Source of the DNA: F23-D06 sp963643165
GTDB lineage: Bacteria; Bacteroidota; Bacteroidia; Bacteroidales; WCHB1-69
DNA length: 13,247 bases
NCBI GenBank assembly: GCA_963643165.1
Contig: CAVIJD010000045.1
Location: 1-13,247, forward strand
Direction of reading: 5' to 3'
Of the stretch, positions 5,805-13,131 are shown piece after piece; position 1 is the stretch's first letter, and each line of letters opens with the position of its first letter. The notes under the pieces were generated by a model that saw nothing but the letters and a program-made list of their open reading frames with translations, ran no database searches and was not told the origin of the DNA. A program made the position numbers and the translations under genes.

Positions 5805-6416
5805 ATGTTCACCGGAATCATTGAAAAGACAGGAAAAATCATTGAGATAAAAAAAGACAGGACCAACTACGACTTCACCATCGAGGTTGACTTTGCCGAG
5901 CAACTCACCATCGACCAAAGCATGGCCCACGACGGCTGCTGCCTCACCGTAGTGAAAGTTGACAAGGACAAGCGCCAATATGTCGTCACCGCCATGGAAG
6001 AGACGATGCTGAAAACCAACTTGGGACAATGGCAGGTAGGCTACGAAGTGAACTTGGAGCGCAGCATGCGCATGGACGGCCGGTTTGACGGGCACATCGT
6101 GCAAGGCCACGTTGACCAGACCGCGACTTGCGAGAAAGTTGTGGATGAGAACGGCAGCTGGCGTTTCTATTTCACCTACGACCCCGAAAAGAACAACTTC
6201 ACCGTCCCCAAAGGTTCCATCTCCGTCAACGGCGTCAGCCTCACCGTCGTGGACTCTGAAAAGGGACGCTTCTCGGTGGCCATCATCCCTTACACTTTCA
6301 AGGCCACCAACTTCCACAACATCAAGCCCGGCACCGTCGTCAACATCGAGTTCGACGTCTTCGGAAAGTATGTACAGCGCCTGTTGGACGAATATTTTTC
6401 GGAACGTCAAAAATAA
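5805..6416 (+). CDS. ribE: Riboflavin synthase, alpha chain
   Basis: A 203-residue enzyme that dismutates two molecules of 6,7-dimethyl-8-ribityllumazine into riboflavin plus a pyrimidine product, the last step of riboflavin synthesis. The N-terminus MFTGIIE is diagnostic. Two lumazine-binding lobes are visible: lobe 1 (about 1-97) with SMAHDGCCLTVV (39-50) and lobe 2 (about 98-190) with GSISVNGVSLTVV (137-149). HIVQGHVD (97-104) marks the junction. The first lobe departs from the general SIAVNGVCLTVV form, having HDG in place of VNG, which I believe is common in Bacteroidota. Length is usual. No riboswitch or TAnnTTTG box is visible in the 53-nt gap upstream, so it is probably co-transcribed with the deaminase. 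The symbol is ribE in E. coli style (ribC in some databases). Confidence 0.95.
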   Translation: MFTGIIEKTGKIIEIKKDRTNYDFTIEVDFAEQLTIDQSMAHDGCCLTVVKVDKDKRQYVVTAMEETMLKTNLGQWQVGYEVNLERSMRMDGRFDGHIVQGHVDQTATCEKVVDENGSWRFYFTYDPEKNNFTVPKGSISVNGVSLTVVDSEKGRFSVAIIPYTFKATNFHNIKPGTVVNIEFDVFGKYVQRLLDEYFSERQK

Positions 6417-6470
6417 ACGGGCTGAAAATTCGTTAAGTGCAGACATCATTTATGAAATAAGAATAGCATT

Positions 6471-9188
6471 TTGAAACCGAAAAGCAAAACCGTCCCGCTC
6501 TGCCTCTGTTTCCTCCTTGCCGTGCTGACTGTAGGGGTCACGGGGTGTTCCACGTCGAAGAACACCTTCCCGAACCGCGCCTACCACAACGTCACCTGCC
6601 GGTATAATGTCTTGTGGAACGGCAAGCAGTCGATGAAGCAGGCTGAAGAGGAACTCTCAAAGCTGTCGAAGGACAACTATACCGCCACGCTCCCCGTCTA
6701 TAACTACCCTGCCAAGTCGGACCTTGCCTCCGCGCTCCCGCATCTGGACCGCACCATCGAAAAAGCGTCCAAGGCCATATACAAGCACTCGATGCTGATC
6801 CGCGGGAAAGAATACGTCAAGACCATCGACGACGCCTACCTTCTGATGGGGCAATCCTACTTTCACAAGCAAGACTATGTGCAGGCGCAGCGCGTGTCGT
6901 CGTACATCCTGCACAACTATCCCAAGGCCAACACCTACAATGAGGCCGCCATCCTGCAGGCCCGCACCTCCTTGCGGCAGGGCTACTACGCCAGCGCCGA
7001 CGAGCAGCTCGAGAACCTGCACTATCTCTCCACCAACAAAAAGAACAAGCGCTTCAACCTCCTCTTCAACGCGGCCAAGGCCGAGTACCACCTCACCGCG
7101 CCGGACGGCGACACACAAGAAGCCATTGACTATCTCAACAATGCCATCGCCGCGCACCCCGACCGGGAGTTCAAAGCCCGCCTCAACCTCATCTTAGGCG
7201 AGTTGTACGAAGAACTCGGGCAGCAGGCCGAAGCGCAGACGTGCTTCAACAAGGTCATCAAGAGCTCGTCAACCTACGAGATGGTGTTCTGTGCGCAAAT
7301 GCACATCGCCCGGAACTACGACGGCACCGAAGCGTCGCGCGACGCCATCATGAAACGTTTCGACAAGATGCTCGAGGAGAGCAAAAACGAAGACTTCAAG
7401 GACCAGATCTACTACGCCTGCTCCGAAATAGCGCGCATAGACGAGGATGACGACCTTCGCAAGGAATACCTGGCCAAGTCGGTGGCCGCCTACACCAACA
7501 ACGCCTATCAGCGCACCTTTTCGAGCATCACGCTGGCCGACCTCTACTTTGAGGAGAACGAATACCGCAAGGCGCAAGACTACTACGACACCGCCACGCT
7601 GAGCATCCCCAAGAACTATCCCGACTACGAAGGGGTGAAAAAGAAAGCCGGCGTATTGAAAGACCTTGTGCTGAAGCTTGACGAGATTGACCTTCAGGAC
7701 AGCCTGCAGCGCATCGCGAAGATGCCCGAAGCACAACGCCGCGCCTGGGTGCAGAAGATGATTGCCGACTACACGGAAGCCGAACGCAAGGCCGCCGAAG
7801 AGGAGGCCGAACGCATGCTCGCCCTGCAGAACGCCTCGTCTTATACCAACATCAACACCACCACGTCCAACGGCAAATGGTACTTCTACAACCAGTCGCT
7901 GGTGACGGCCGGACAGCAGGACTTCTACCGCCGTTGGGGCAACCGGAAACTTGAGGACAACTGGTTCGTCAGCAACAAAGAACAGCTCACCTTTGACGAC
8001 CTCGCGCAACTCAACGACCCCAATGCCGCCGCCGACTCCCTCGAATACGACGAAGACGGCAACCCTATCCCCAAGCGGGAAACCGACCCCAAAAAGGAGG
8101 CCTATTACCTGCAAGACCTGCCCATGACCCCGCAAGCCATAGACTCATCCAACGCACTGATTTCCAAATATCTTTTTGAAGTCGGTTACATCTACCGCGA
8201 CTTGCTCGAGAACCTCCCCAAAGCCTGCGAGTCTTTCGAGTCGCTGTATAAGAGATTCCCCGACGGCGAATACACACAGCCTTGCGCCTATCTACTCTAT
8301 GTGCTCTACACGGAACTGAAGAACCCGAAAGCGGACACCTACAAACAACTGATACTGACCAAGTACCCCGACACCGACTATGCCAAGCTCATCAACGACC
8401 CGAAATACTACGAAAAGCTGAAGGCCCGCGAAATGGAGCTTGAGAACCGTTACGCTGAGGTCTATGACGACTTCAACAAAAAGCGTTGGGCAGAGGTGGT
8501 GCGCAAGTCAGAACAGGCCATCCCGCTCTGCAGCGACACCACCCTCAAGGCCAAGTACAGTTATCTGTGCGCCGTAGCTGCCGGACAGGTCCACAACGAA
8601 GACACCCTTGTGCGCCGTCTGAACCGCATCGTGACAGACTTCCCGAACGAAGAGGTGGCCACGTTGGCCCGGATCTACCTCTCGGCACTTGCACCGGCAC
8701 CTGCCGCCGCAGCCGCAAGCGCAGCCGCAAGCGCAGCCGAGAAACCCGGAAACGGCGCCGGCAAGGCAGACACCCCGGCCGCCGCCCCGCAGAATACCGC
8801 CACACACTCCTTCATCGTCGAGAAAGACAAGCCGCACTACATGATACTGCTGGTGAAGACCTCCAATCTGTCCGTACAGACCGTCAAACAGAACCTGAAC
8901 ACTTTCAACAAATCGTTCTTCAGCCTCCAGCGTTTCAACATCACCAGCTTCTACATCAACAACACCCAGCAGATGGTGACCGTGGCCAAATTCGCCAACA
9001 GCGAAACGGCCATGGACTACTACGACATCCTGGTCAAGAACGAGAACTTCGCCGCCGACATCGCAAACGGCAACATCGAGCCATTCGCCATCTCCGCCAC
9101 CAACTACACCACTTTCTACAACAAGACCGAAGAGCGGAGCATGTACAACGACTTTTTCAAGAAAAACTATCTCGAAAAAAGAAACTAA
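6471..9188 (+). CDS. porW: PorW/SprE-like TPR lipoprotein of the type IX secretion system
   Basis: A 905-residue lipoprotein. The signal peptide ends in a lipobox VTGC with acylated Cys26. Directly after it comes the family block NTFPNRAYHNVTCRYNVLWN (31-50), which I recognise from SprE/PorW. TPR-like helix pairs follow at about 120-152, 157-185 and 235-267, with more up to about 400. There is a charged helix EAERKAAEEEAERML (about 435-450), an Ala/Ser/Pro-rich linker (about 739-780) and a conserved C-terminal domain ending near NDFFKKNYLEKRN. SprE is needed for gliding and secretion in Flavobacterium; PorW is an outer-membrane-associated part of the P. gingivalis machinery. Length is close to SprE and longer than P. 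gingivalis PorW. The start is TTG at 6471: a TGA at 6453-6455 closes the frame upstream and no ATG fits before the hydrophobic core. The bactofilin gene follows 33 nt later. Confidence 0.85.
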   Translation: MKPKSKTVPLCLCFLLAVLTVGVTGCSTSKNTFPNRAYHNVTCRYNVLWNGKQSMKQAEEELSKLSKDNYTATLPVYNYPAKSDLASALPHLDRTIEKASKAIYKHSMLIRGKEYVKTIDDAYLLMGQSYFHKQDYVQAQRVSSYILHNYPKANTYNEAAILQARTSLRQGYYASADEQLENLHYLSTNKKNKRFNLLFNAAKAEYHLTAPDGDTQEAIDYLNNAIAAHPDREFKARLNLILGELYEELGQQAEAQTCFNKVIKSSSTYEMVFCAQMHIARNYDGTEASRDAIMKRFDKMLEESKNEDFKDQIYYACSEIARIDEDDDLRKEYLAKSVAAYTNNAYQRTFSSITLADLYFEENEYRKAQDYYDTATLSIPKNYPDYEGVKKKAGVLKDLVLKLDEIDLQDSLQRIAKMPEAQRRAWVQKMIADYTEAERKAAEEEAERMLALQNASSYTNINTTTSNGKWYFYNQSLVTAGQQDFYRRWGNRKLEDNWFVSNKEQLTFDDLAQLNDPNAAADSLEYDEDGNPIPKRETDPKKEAYYLQDLPMTPQAIDSSNALISKYLFEVGYIYRDLLENLPKACESFESLYKRFPDGEYTQPCAYLLYVLYTELKNPKADTYKQLILTKYPDTDYAKLINDPKYYEKLKAREMELENRYAEVYDDFNKKRWAEVVRKSEQAIPLCSDTTLKAKYSYLCAVAAGQVHNEDTLVRRLNRIVTDFPNEEVATLARIYLSALAPAPAAAAASAAASAAEKPGNGAGKADTPAAAPQNTATHSFIVEKDKPHYMILLVKTSNLSVQTVKQNLNTFNKSFFSLQRFNITSFYINNTQQMVTVAKFANSETAMDYYDILVKNENFAADIANGNIEPFAISATNYTTFYNKTEERSMYNDFFKKNYLEKRN
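8711..8739 (+). repeat. 12-bp tandem microrepeat in the porW linker
   Basis: AGCCGCAAGCGC is repeated twice plus five bases and encodes an Ala-Ala-Ser-Ala type linker. It is a likely length-variable site that keeps frame, since the unit is a multiple of three. Confidence 0.75.
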
Positions 9189-9221
9189 CATCATTATACA
9201 ACATATATAATAAAGACAATT

Positions 9222-9608
9222 ATGAAAGAAATAGAACCCAGAGAAACCGGATCCGTTAATATTATCGCCGACGGCACCATGCTCGAAGGCAACATTGCCA
9301 CCAACGGAGACATCCGCATTGACGGCACCGTAAAAGGCAACATCGTGTCCAAGTCCAAAGTCATCATCGGGCGCAGCGGCAAAGTAGAGGGCAACGTCAC
9401 CTGTGCCAACATAGACATTGAGGGTGCCGTGAAAGCTGAAACGCTGAATGTGGCCAACCTCATCTCCTTGAAAGCCACCGCCAACCTCACGGGCAACATC
9501 ATCGCCGGCAAGATCGCCATCGAGCCCGGCGCAGAGTTCTCCGGCACCTGCCGCATGCAAAGCCAGAAAAGTGCCCCTGCCCCAAGCGCCGCACAACCCG
9601 GGAAATAA
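9222..9608 (+). CDS. Bactofilin (polymer-forming cytoskeletal protein)
   Basis: A 128-residue protein with the bactofilin right-handed beta-helix from about residue 15 to 110. Repeated Gly/Ile/Val turns are visible: GTMLEGNIATNGDIRIDGTV (18-37), then GNIVSKSKVIIGRSGKVEGN (39-58), IDIEGAVKAETL and NIIAGKIAIEPGAEFSG. Bactofilins polymerise without nucleotide and form membrane-associated scaffolds that influence cell shape and envelope positioning. The C-terminal tail (KSAPAPSAAQPGK) is short and disordered. It lies between the porW-like gene and the AtpI-like gene (9-nt gap), so the three are probably one transcript. I cannot tell its particular scaffold role. Confidence 0.9.
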   Translation: MKEIEPRETGSVNIIADGTMLEGNIATNGDIRIDGTVKGNIVSKSKVIIGRSGKVEGNVTCANIDIEGAVKAETLNVANLISLKATANLTGNIIAGKIAIEPGAEFSGTCRMQSQKSAPAPSAAQPGK

Positions 9609-9617
9609 CACTAACCC

Positions 9618-9878
9618 ATGGCTGACAGGAAGTCACCGGAACAAGACAACGCCCTGCACCGGTATGCCTATTATTCCAATTTAGGCTTCGAGATGGCCGC
9701 GCTCATAGCCGCGGGCGTCTTCGGAGGCATCAAACTCGACAAACTGGCGGGTACGTCGCCCCTGCTTACGGTGGTGCTCTCGCTGGCCGGCGTGACTCTT
9801 TCGATGTACTTGCTGATAAAAAAAACAATGCCCCCATCGACAAATAAAACGACAGATGAGCAAAAAAATACCCATTAA
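9618..9878 (+). CDS. AtpI/AtpZ-like small membrane protein
   Basis: An 86-residue protein with two predicted transmembrane helices (about 20-37 and 47-66) and the family motif GVFGGIKLD (33-41) before the loop. This matches the AtpI/AtpZ family (putative F0F1 ATPase subunit), small proteins linked to assembly of the ATP synthase rotor ring or to Mg/Ca transport. Its last 23 bases overlap the start of the next gene, indicating translational coupling. ATP synthase structural genes would normally be expected downstream; none lie in this window. The hydrophilic C-terminal tail (PPSTNKTTDEQKNTH) is variable in the family. Confidence 0.8.
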   Translation: MADRKSPEQDNALHRYAYYSNLGFEMAALIAAGVFGGIKLDKLAGTSPLLTVVLSLAGVTLSMYLLIKKTMPPSTNKTTDEQKNTH

Positions 9879-10284
9879 GAAATTCTCTTTCCGCATCATA
9901 GTGTTCTCCGCGGTCATCGCCGGACTTTCCGTGCTGTTCCAATGGCTGTGCCCCCAGTATGCCAGTCCCGCATTGCCGTTCATCATTCTCTTTTTCTTCG
10001 CCATCACCTTGTTCACCATCTACATCGTGCTTCGCGACGACCACGGCAAGACCAGCCAGCGGTTCGTGTCCAACTACCTGCTGTCGCGGGTGGTCAAGTT
10101 GTTCTCGTGCCTGCTCTTCCTCACACTCTACATGATCCTGAACAGGCCTGACGCCCTCCGGTTCGCCATCTCTTTCATCATCATCTATTTCCTCTATTCC
10201 GCCTTCGAGGTCTTTGTGCTGAAAAAAGAAAACAGCGACCTTGCCGGAGACAAGACCGGGAAAGACAACATTCAAACCAAATAA
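9856..10284 (+). CDS. Conserved four-helix membrane protein of unknown function
   Basis: A 142-residue hydrophobic protein with four predicted membrane helices at about 12-32, 39-59, 78-96 and 100-122, and a charged C-terminal tail. Loop DDHGKTSQRFVSNYLLSRVVK (61-81, given here as its span) is basic and hydrophilic. Proteins of this kind are found between the AtpI-like gene and atpB in Bacteroidota, as far as I recall, but no function has been established to my knowledge. Its ATG overlaps the preceding gene by 23 nt, so the two are coupled. A role in ATP synthase assembly would be a guess based only on neighbourhood. Confidence 0.75.
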   Translation: MSKKIPIKKFSFRIIVFSAVIAGLSVLFQWLCPQYASPALPFIILFFFAITLFTIYIVLRDDHGKTSQRFVSNYLLSRVVKLFSCLLFLTLYMILNRPDALRFAISFIIIYFLYSAFEVFVLKKENSDLAGDKTGKDNIQTK

Positions 10285-10323
10285 AAGCCAAATCAACATT
10301 TTAACAACAGAATACAGATTATC

Positions 10324-11541
10324 ATGACCACCGCAAGACAAATCACAGAGAACCTTTATTACATAGGCGCCTCCGACCGCAGGCTCGCCCTTTTTGAGAA
10401 CGTCATGCCCATTCCGCGCGGCGTCTCCTACAACGCATACCTGCTTTTGGACACGCAGACCGTTCTTTTGGACACCGTTGACAATGCCGTAGGCGAGCCG
10501 TTCCTTGAGAACCTGGAAAGCACCTTGAACGGCCGCGCCCTCGACTACCTGGTCATCCACCATGTGGAGCCCGACCACCTGGCCATGACGGCCGCCGTGC
10601 TCCAACGCCATCCCGAGACGCGCATTGTCTGCAGTGCGCAGGCCGCCAAATTTATCGGACAGTTTTTCGATATCCAGTTACACAGCGCCCCGCTCATCGT
10701 AAAGGAGGGCGACACCCTGACAACCGGAAAGCACACCTTCACCTTTGTGGCCGCACCGATGGTACACTGGCCCGAAGTGCTGGTCTCCTACGAGACAACC
10801 GAGAAGATACTCTTCTCGGCAGACGCTTTCGGCACATTCGGGGCCCTCAGCGGGAACCTCTTTGCCGACGAGGTCAACTTTGACCGCGACTGGCTGGACG
10901 ACGCGCGCCGTTACTACACCAACATAGTGGGCAAATATGGCCCCAATGTTGAGAAAGTGCTCCAAAAAGCCGCCGCCCTCGACATCCGGATGGTCTGTCC
11001 GCTGCACGGTCCTATATGGCGTGAAAACATCGGCTACTACATCGAAAAACATCAGCGTTGGTGTACCTACACGCCCGAATCGGAAAGTGTGGCAATCTTT
11101 TACGGCTCGCCTTACGGACACACGGCAACCGCCGCCACCGCACTGGCCAACATGCTGGCCGAAGACGGCATCGCCGACATCCGGATGTATGACGTGTCCG
11201 CCACACACGTCTCCTATCTGGTAGCCGAGGCGTTCCGCTGCAGACACCTCGTGCTCGCCGCCCCGACCTACAACAACGGACTGTTTCCGCCTATGGAGAC
11301 CTTGCTGCTCGACTTGCAGGCACACCAACTGCAGAAGCGCACCTTTGCCCTCATCGAAAACGGCACCTGGGCACCAAAGTCCGCACAAGCCATGCGCACC
11401 ATCTTGGGCGCCTTGACAAACTGCCCCGTGCTGGAGCCTGTCGTAACCCTGAAGTCTTCGTTGAAAGAAGAACAGATGACAGACTTGAAAGCATTGGCAA
11501 AGAACATTTTAACATCTTATACCTCTTACAACAAAAATTAA
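10324..11541 (+). CDS. FprA-type flavodiiron protein (A-type flavoprotein)
   Basis: A 405-residue cytosolic enzyme that reduces O2 to water and/or NO to N2O, protecting anaerobes. The N-terminal metallo-beta-lactamase-like domain (about 1-250) has all iron ligands: HVEPDH (80-85, giving His80, Glu82, Asp84 and the neighbouring His85), His148 in MVHWPE, Asp167 in SADAFG and His228 in PLHGPIW. The flavodoxin domain (about 255-400) has the FMN phosphate loop GSPYGHTATA (261-270) and APTYNNGLFPP further on. No rubredoxin or NADH-oxidase domain is fused, so an external electron donor is needed. The 39-nt gap before it has no clear promoter or terminator. The O2 versus NO preference cannot be read from sequence. 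Confidence 0.92.
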   Translation: MTTARQITENLYYIGASDRRLALFENVMPIPRGVSYNAYLLLDTQTVLLDTVDNAVGEPFLENLESTLNGRALDYLVIHHVEPDHLAMTAAVLQRHPETRIVCSAQAAKFIGQFFDIQLHSAPLIVKEGDTLTTGKHTFTFVAAPMVHWPEVLVSYETTEKILFSADAFGTFGALSGNLFADEVNFDRDWLDDARRYYTNIVGKYGPNVEKVLQKAAALDIRMVCPLHGPIWRENIGYYIEKHQRWCTYTPESESVAIFYGSPYGHTATAATALANMLAEDGIADIRMYDVSATHVSYLVAEAFRCRHLVLAAPTYNNGLFPPMETLLLDLQAHQLQKRTFALIENGTWAPKSAQAMRTILGALTNCPVLEPVVTLKSSLKEEQMTDLKALAKNILTSYTSYNKN

Positions 11542-11621
11542 ATGCACGCTTCTTCCGATGACAGATTCACTATCCGTCAATAATGAAGCAAAGGATAACC
11601 AAGAAAAAAAAGAAGAACACT

Positions 11622-12680
11622 ATGTCATCAAAAACAATATTGATTACCGGCGGCGCCGGATTCATCGGCTCCCATGTCGTACGACGTTTCGTGAACAAAT
11701 ATCCCGGCTATGAGATCTACAATCTTGACAAGCTGACCTACGCCGGGAACCTGGAGAACCTTACCGACATCGAGGGCTGCCCGAACTATCATTTCATCAA
11801 GGGCGACATCGAAGACGGGGACTTCCTGCTCGAGCTTTTCCGCAGCCGTCAGTTTGACGGGGTCATCCACCTTGCGGCCGAGTCGCATGTGGACCGGTCC
11901 ATCACCAACCCCACGCAATTCGTCCTCACGAACGTAGTCGGCACCGTCAACCTCCTGAATGCGGCCCGCACCGTCTGGAACGGCAACTGGGAGGGCAAGA
12001 AGTTCTACCAGATCTCAACCGATGAGGTCTATGGCGCGTTAGGAGACACCGGGCTCTTCACGGAAACCACCCCTTACAACCCGCACAGTCCCTACTCTGC
12101 CGCCAAGGCCAGCGCCGACCATTTCGTGCGCGCCTACCACGACACCTACGGGATGCCTACCGTCATCTCCAACTGCTCGAACAACTACGGACCCAACCAG
12201 TTTCCGGAAAAACTGATCCCCCTGTTCATCAACAACATAAAGCACAACAAACCGCTGCCCGTCTATGGCAAAGGCATCAACGTGCGCGACTGGCTCTATG
12301 TGGAAGACCATGCAGAGGCCATCGACCTGATATTCCACAAAGCAGCGCCCGGTTCCACCTACAACATCGGCGGCAACAACGAGTGGCGCAACATCGACCT
12401 CATCCGCAAACTGATTGAAATCATGGACCGCAAACTCGGAAGACCTGCCGGCACGTCAGAAAGCCTGATCACCTACGTCACCGACCGTGCGGGACACGAC
12501 TTGCGGTATGCCATCGACTCATCTAAGATCCAGCGTGAGCTGGGGTGGAGACCGAACGTCAAGTTTGACGAAGGCTTCGAGAAGACTGTCGATTGGTATC
12601 TCGGCAACGAAGAGTGGTTCGAGCACGTCACTTCAGGCGCATACGTTGAATATTACCGCAAAATGTACGGCAACCGATAG
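11622..12680 (+). CDS. rfbB: dTDP-glucose 4,6-dehydratase
   Basis: A 352-residue extended short-chain dehydrogenase that converts dTDP-glucose to dTDP-4-keto-6-deoxyglucose, the second step towards dTDP-L-rhamnose and related surface sugars. NAD-binding TGGAGFIGSH is at residues 9-18, the catalytic triad-type residues at Thr133-Asp134-Glu135 (STDEVYG) and Tyr158/Lys162 (YSAAK), and the substrate-binding NNYGPNQFPEKLIPLF at 187-202. Length is typical. I chose ATG 11622 (MSSKTILITGG) because the family begins right at the Rossmann strand; ATG 11583 would add 13 residues rich in Lys encoded by an A-rich tract that looks like a leader. The usual partners rfbA, rfbC and rfbD are not in the window. 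Confidence 0.93.
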   Translation: MSSKTILITGGAGFIGSHVVRRFVNKYPGYEIYNLDKLTYAGNLENLTDIEGCPNYHFIKGDIEDGDFLLELFRSRQFDGVIHLAAESHVDRSITNPTQFVLTNVVGTVNLLNAARTVWNGNWEGKKFYQISTDEVYGALGDTGLFTETTPYNPHSPYSAAKASADHFVRAYHDTYGMPTVISNCSNNYGPNQFPEKLIPLFINNIKHNKPLPVYGKGINVRDWLYVEDHAEAIDLIFHKAAPGSTYNIGGNNEWRNIDLIRKLIEIMDRKLGRPAGTSESLITYVTDRAGHDLRYAIDSSKIQRELGWRPNVKFDEGFEKTVDWYLGNEEWFEHVTSGAYVEYYRKMYGNR

Positions 12681-12774
12681 TTGACCGTCGCCATGATGGC
12701 CGGGAATCGGACCGCACGGCGCATTCATACGAAATATAGACAAGAGGAAATACCAGAAAGCGGCAGCGTTTGTC

Positions 12775-12909
12775 ATGCTACTAGTCTCCATATTCCTGTT
12801 CATCACCATATTAGACAATCTGCTGGAGAGGCTGCTGCAAGCGGTTGACTTCGAGATGTTCCGCGAGACGCCGGAAACGGGGTTTTACAAGAAACGGATG
12901 AAAAATTAA
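12775..12909 (+). CDS. Possible small single-helix membrane protein
   Basis: A 44-codon ORF starting MLLVSIFLFITILDNLLERL and ending YKKRMKN then TAA. The frame is open back to 12697 and upstream codons give a basic stretch (IDKRKYQKAAAFV), so a longer form starting at a non-ATG codon is possible. One strong transmembrane helix is followed by an amphipathic Leu-rich helix and a charged tail. It lies 94 nt after rfbB on the same strand. I recognise no family. An overlapping frame starting ATGATGGCC at 12693 gives a His-rich, low-quality peptide and is less plausible. Confidence 0.4.
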   Translation: MLLVSIFLFITILDNLLERLLQAVDFEMFRETPETGFYKKRMKN

Positions 12910-12920
12910 CAGAAAACCAC

Positions 12921-12928
12921 TATATTTG
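12921..12928 (+). promoter_or_regulatory. Bacteroidota -7 promoter box
   Basis: TATATTTG is an exact TAnnTTTG match followed by CCGCACC, a very typical Bacteroidota promoter context. It lies between the small membrane ORF and the truncated ORF at 13015. Transcription would give a leader of roughly 80 nt before that ATG. An imperfect -33 candidate is TTAACA near 12906. Confidence 0.6.
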
Positions 12929-12958
12929 CCGCACCGTTATCTTTGGATCTTGGCTAAC

Positions 12959-13010
12959 GGACTTCACAAGGTTCAGAGGGGCGGGGTGAAAATGTTAAAA
13001 AAAGAAGTCC
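12959..13010 (+). other. Possible leader stem in the transcript before 13015
   Basis: GGACTTC (12959-12965) can pair with GAAGTCC (13004-13010) across a 38-nt purine-rich loop containing a GGGGCGGGG run. The pairing would enclose the leader just upstream of the ATG at 13015. It could be a regulatory leader or chance; there is no support beyond the seven pairs. Confidence 0.2.
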
Positions 13011-13014
13011 CCTT

Positions 13015-13131
13015 ATGGCCACCCTTCAGGAGCAGTTTGCCGAGAGCCACCGCTTGGAACATGGCTATCGCACGAATGTAGAATGTAGAGGCGTTACGCT
13101 TGTTGTTTTTTCTTTCTTTCTACAATGTTGA
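13015..13131 (+). pseudogene. 5' fragment of a gene running into the hairpin repeat
   Basis: The ORF begins MATLQEQFAESHRLE, which looks like a real N-terminus with normal GC-rich codon use, behind a promoter box at 12921-12928. At about 13060 the reading enters the repeat module; the remaining residues (HGYRTNVECRGVTLVVFSFF) are repeat-encoded and a TGA follows at 13129-13131. The original gene therefore appears interrupted after about 15 codons. The first residues faintly recall the start of some restriction-modification subunits, but this is too short to name. Confidence 0.45.

Noticed and set aside
7269..8135. Minus-strand open frame opposite the PorW-like gene
   Set aside because: It is a Val/Gly-rich shadow of the real coding strand with no domain; similar shadows lie opposite riboflavin synthase (5769-6449) and the membrane/flavoprotein genes (9766-10611).
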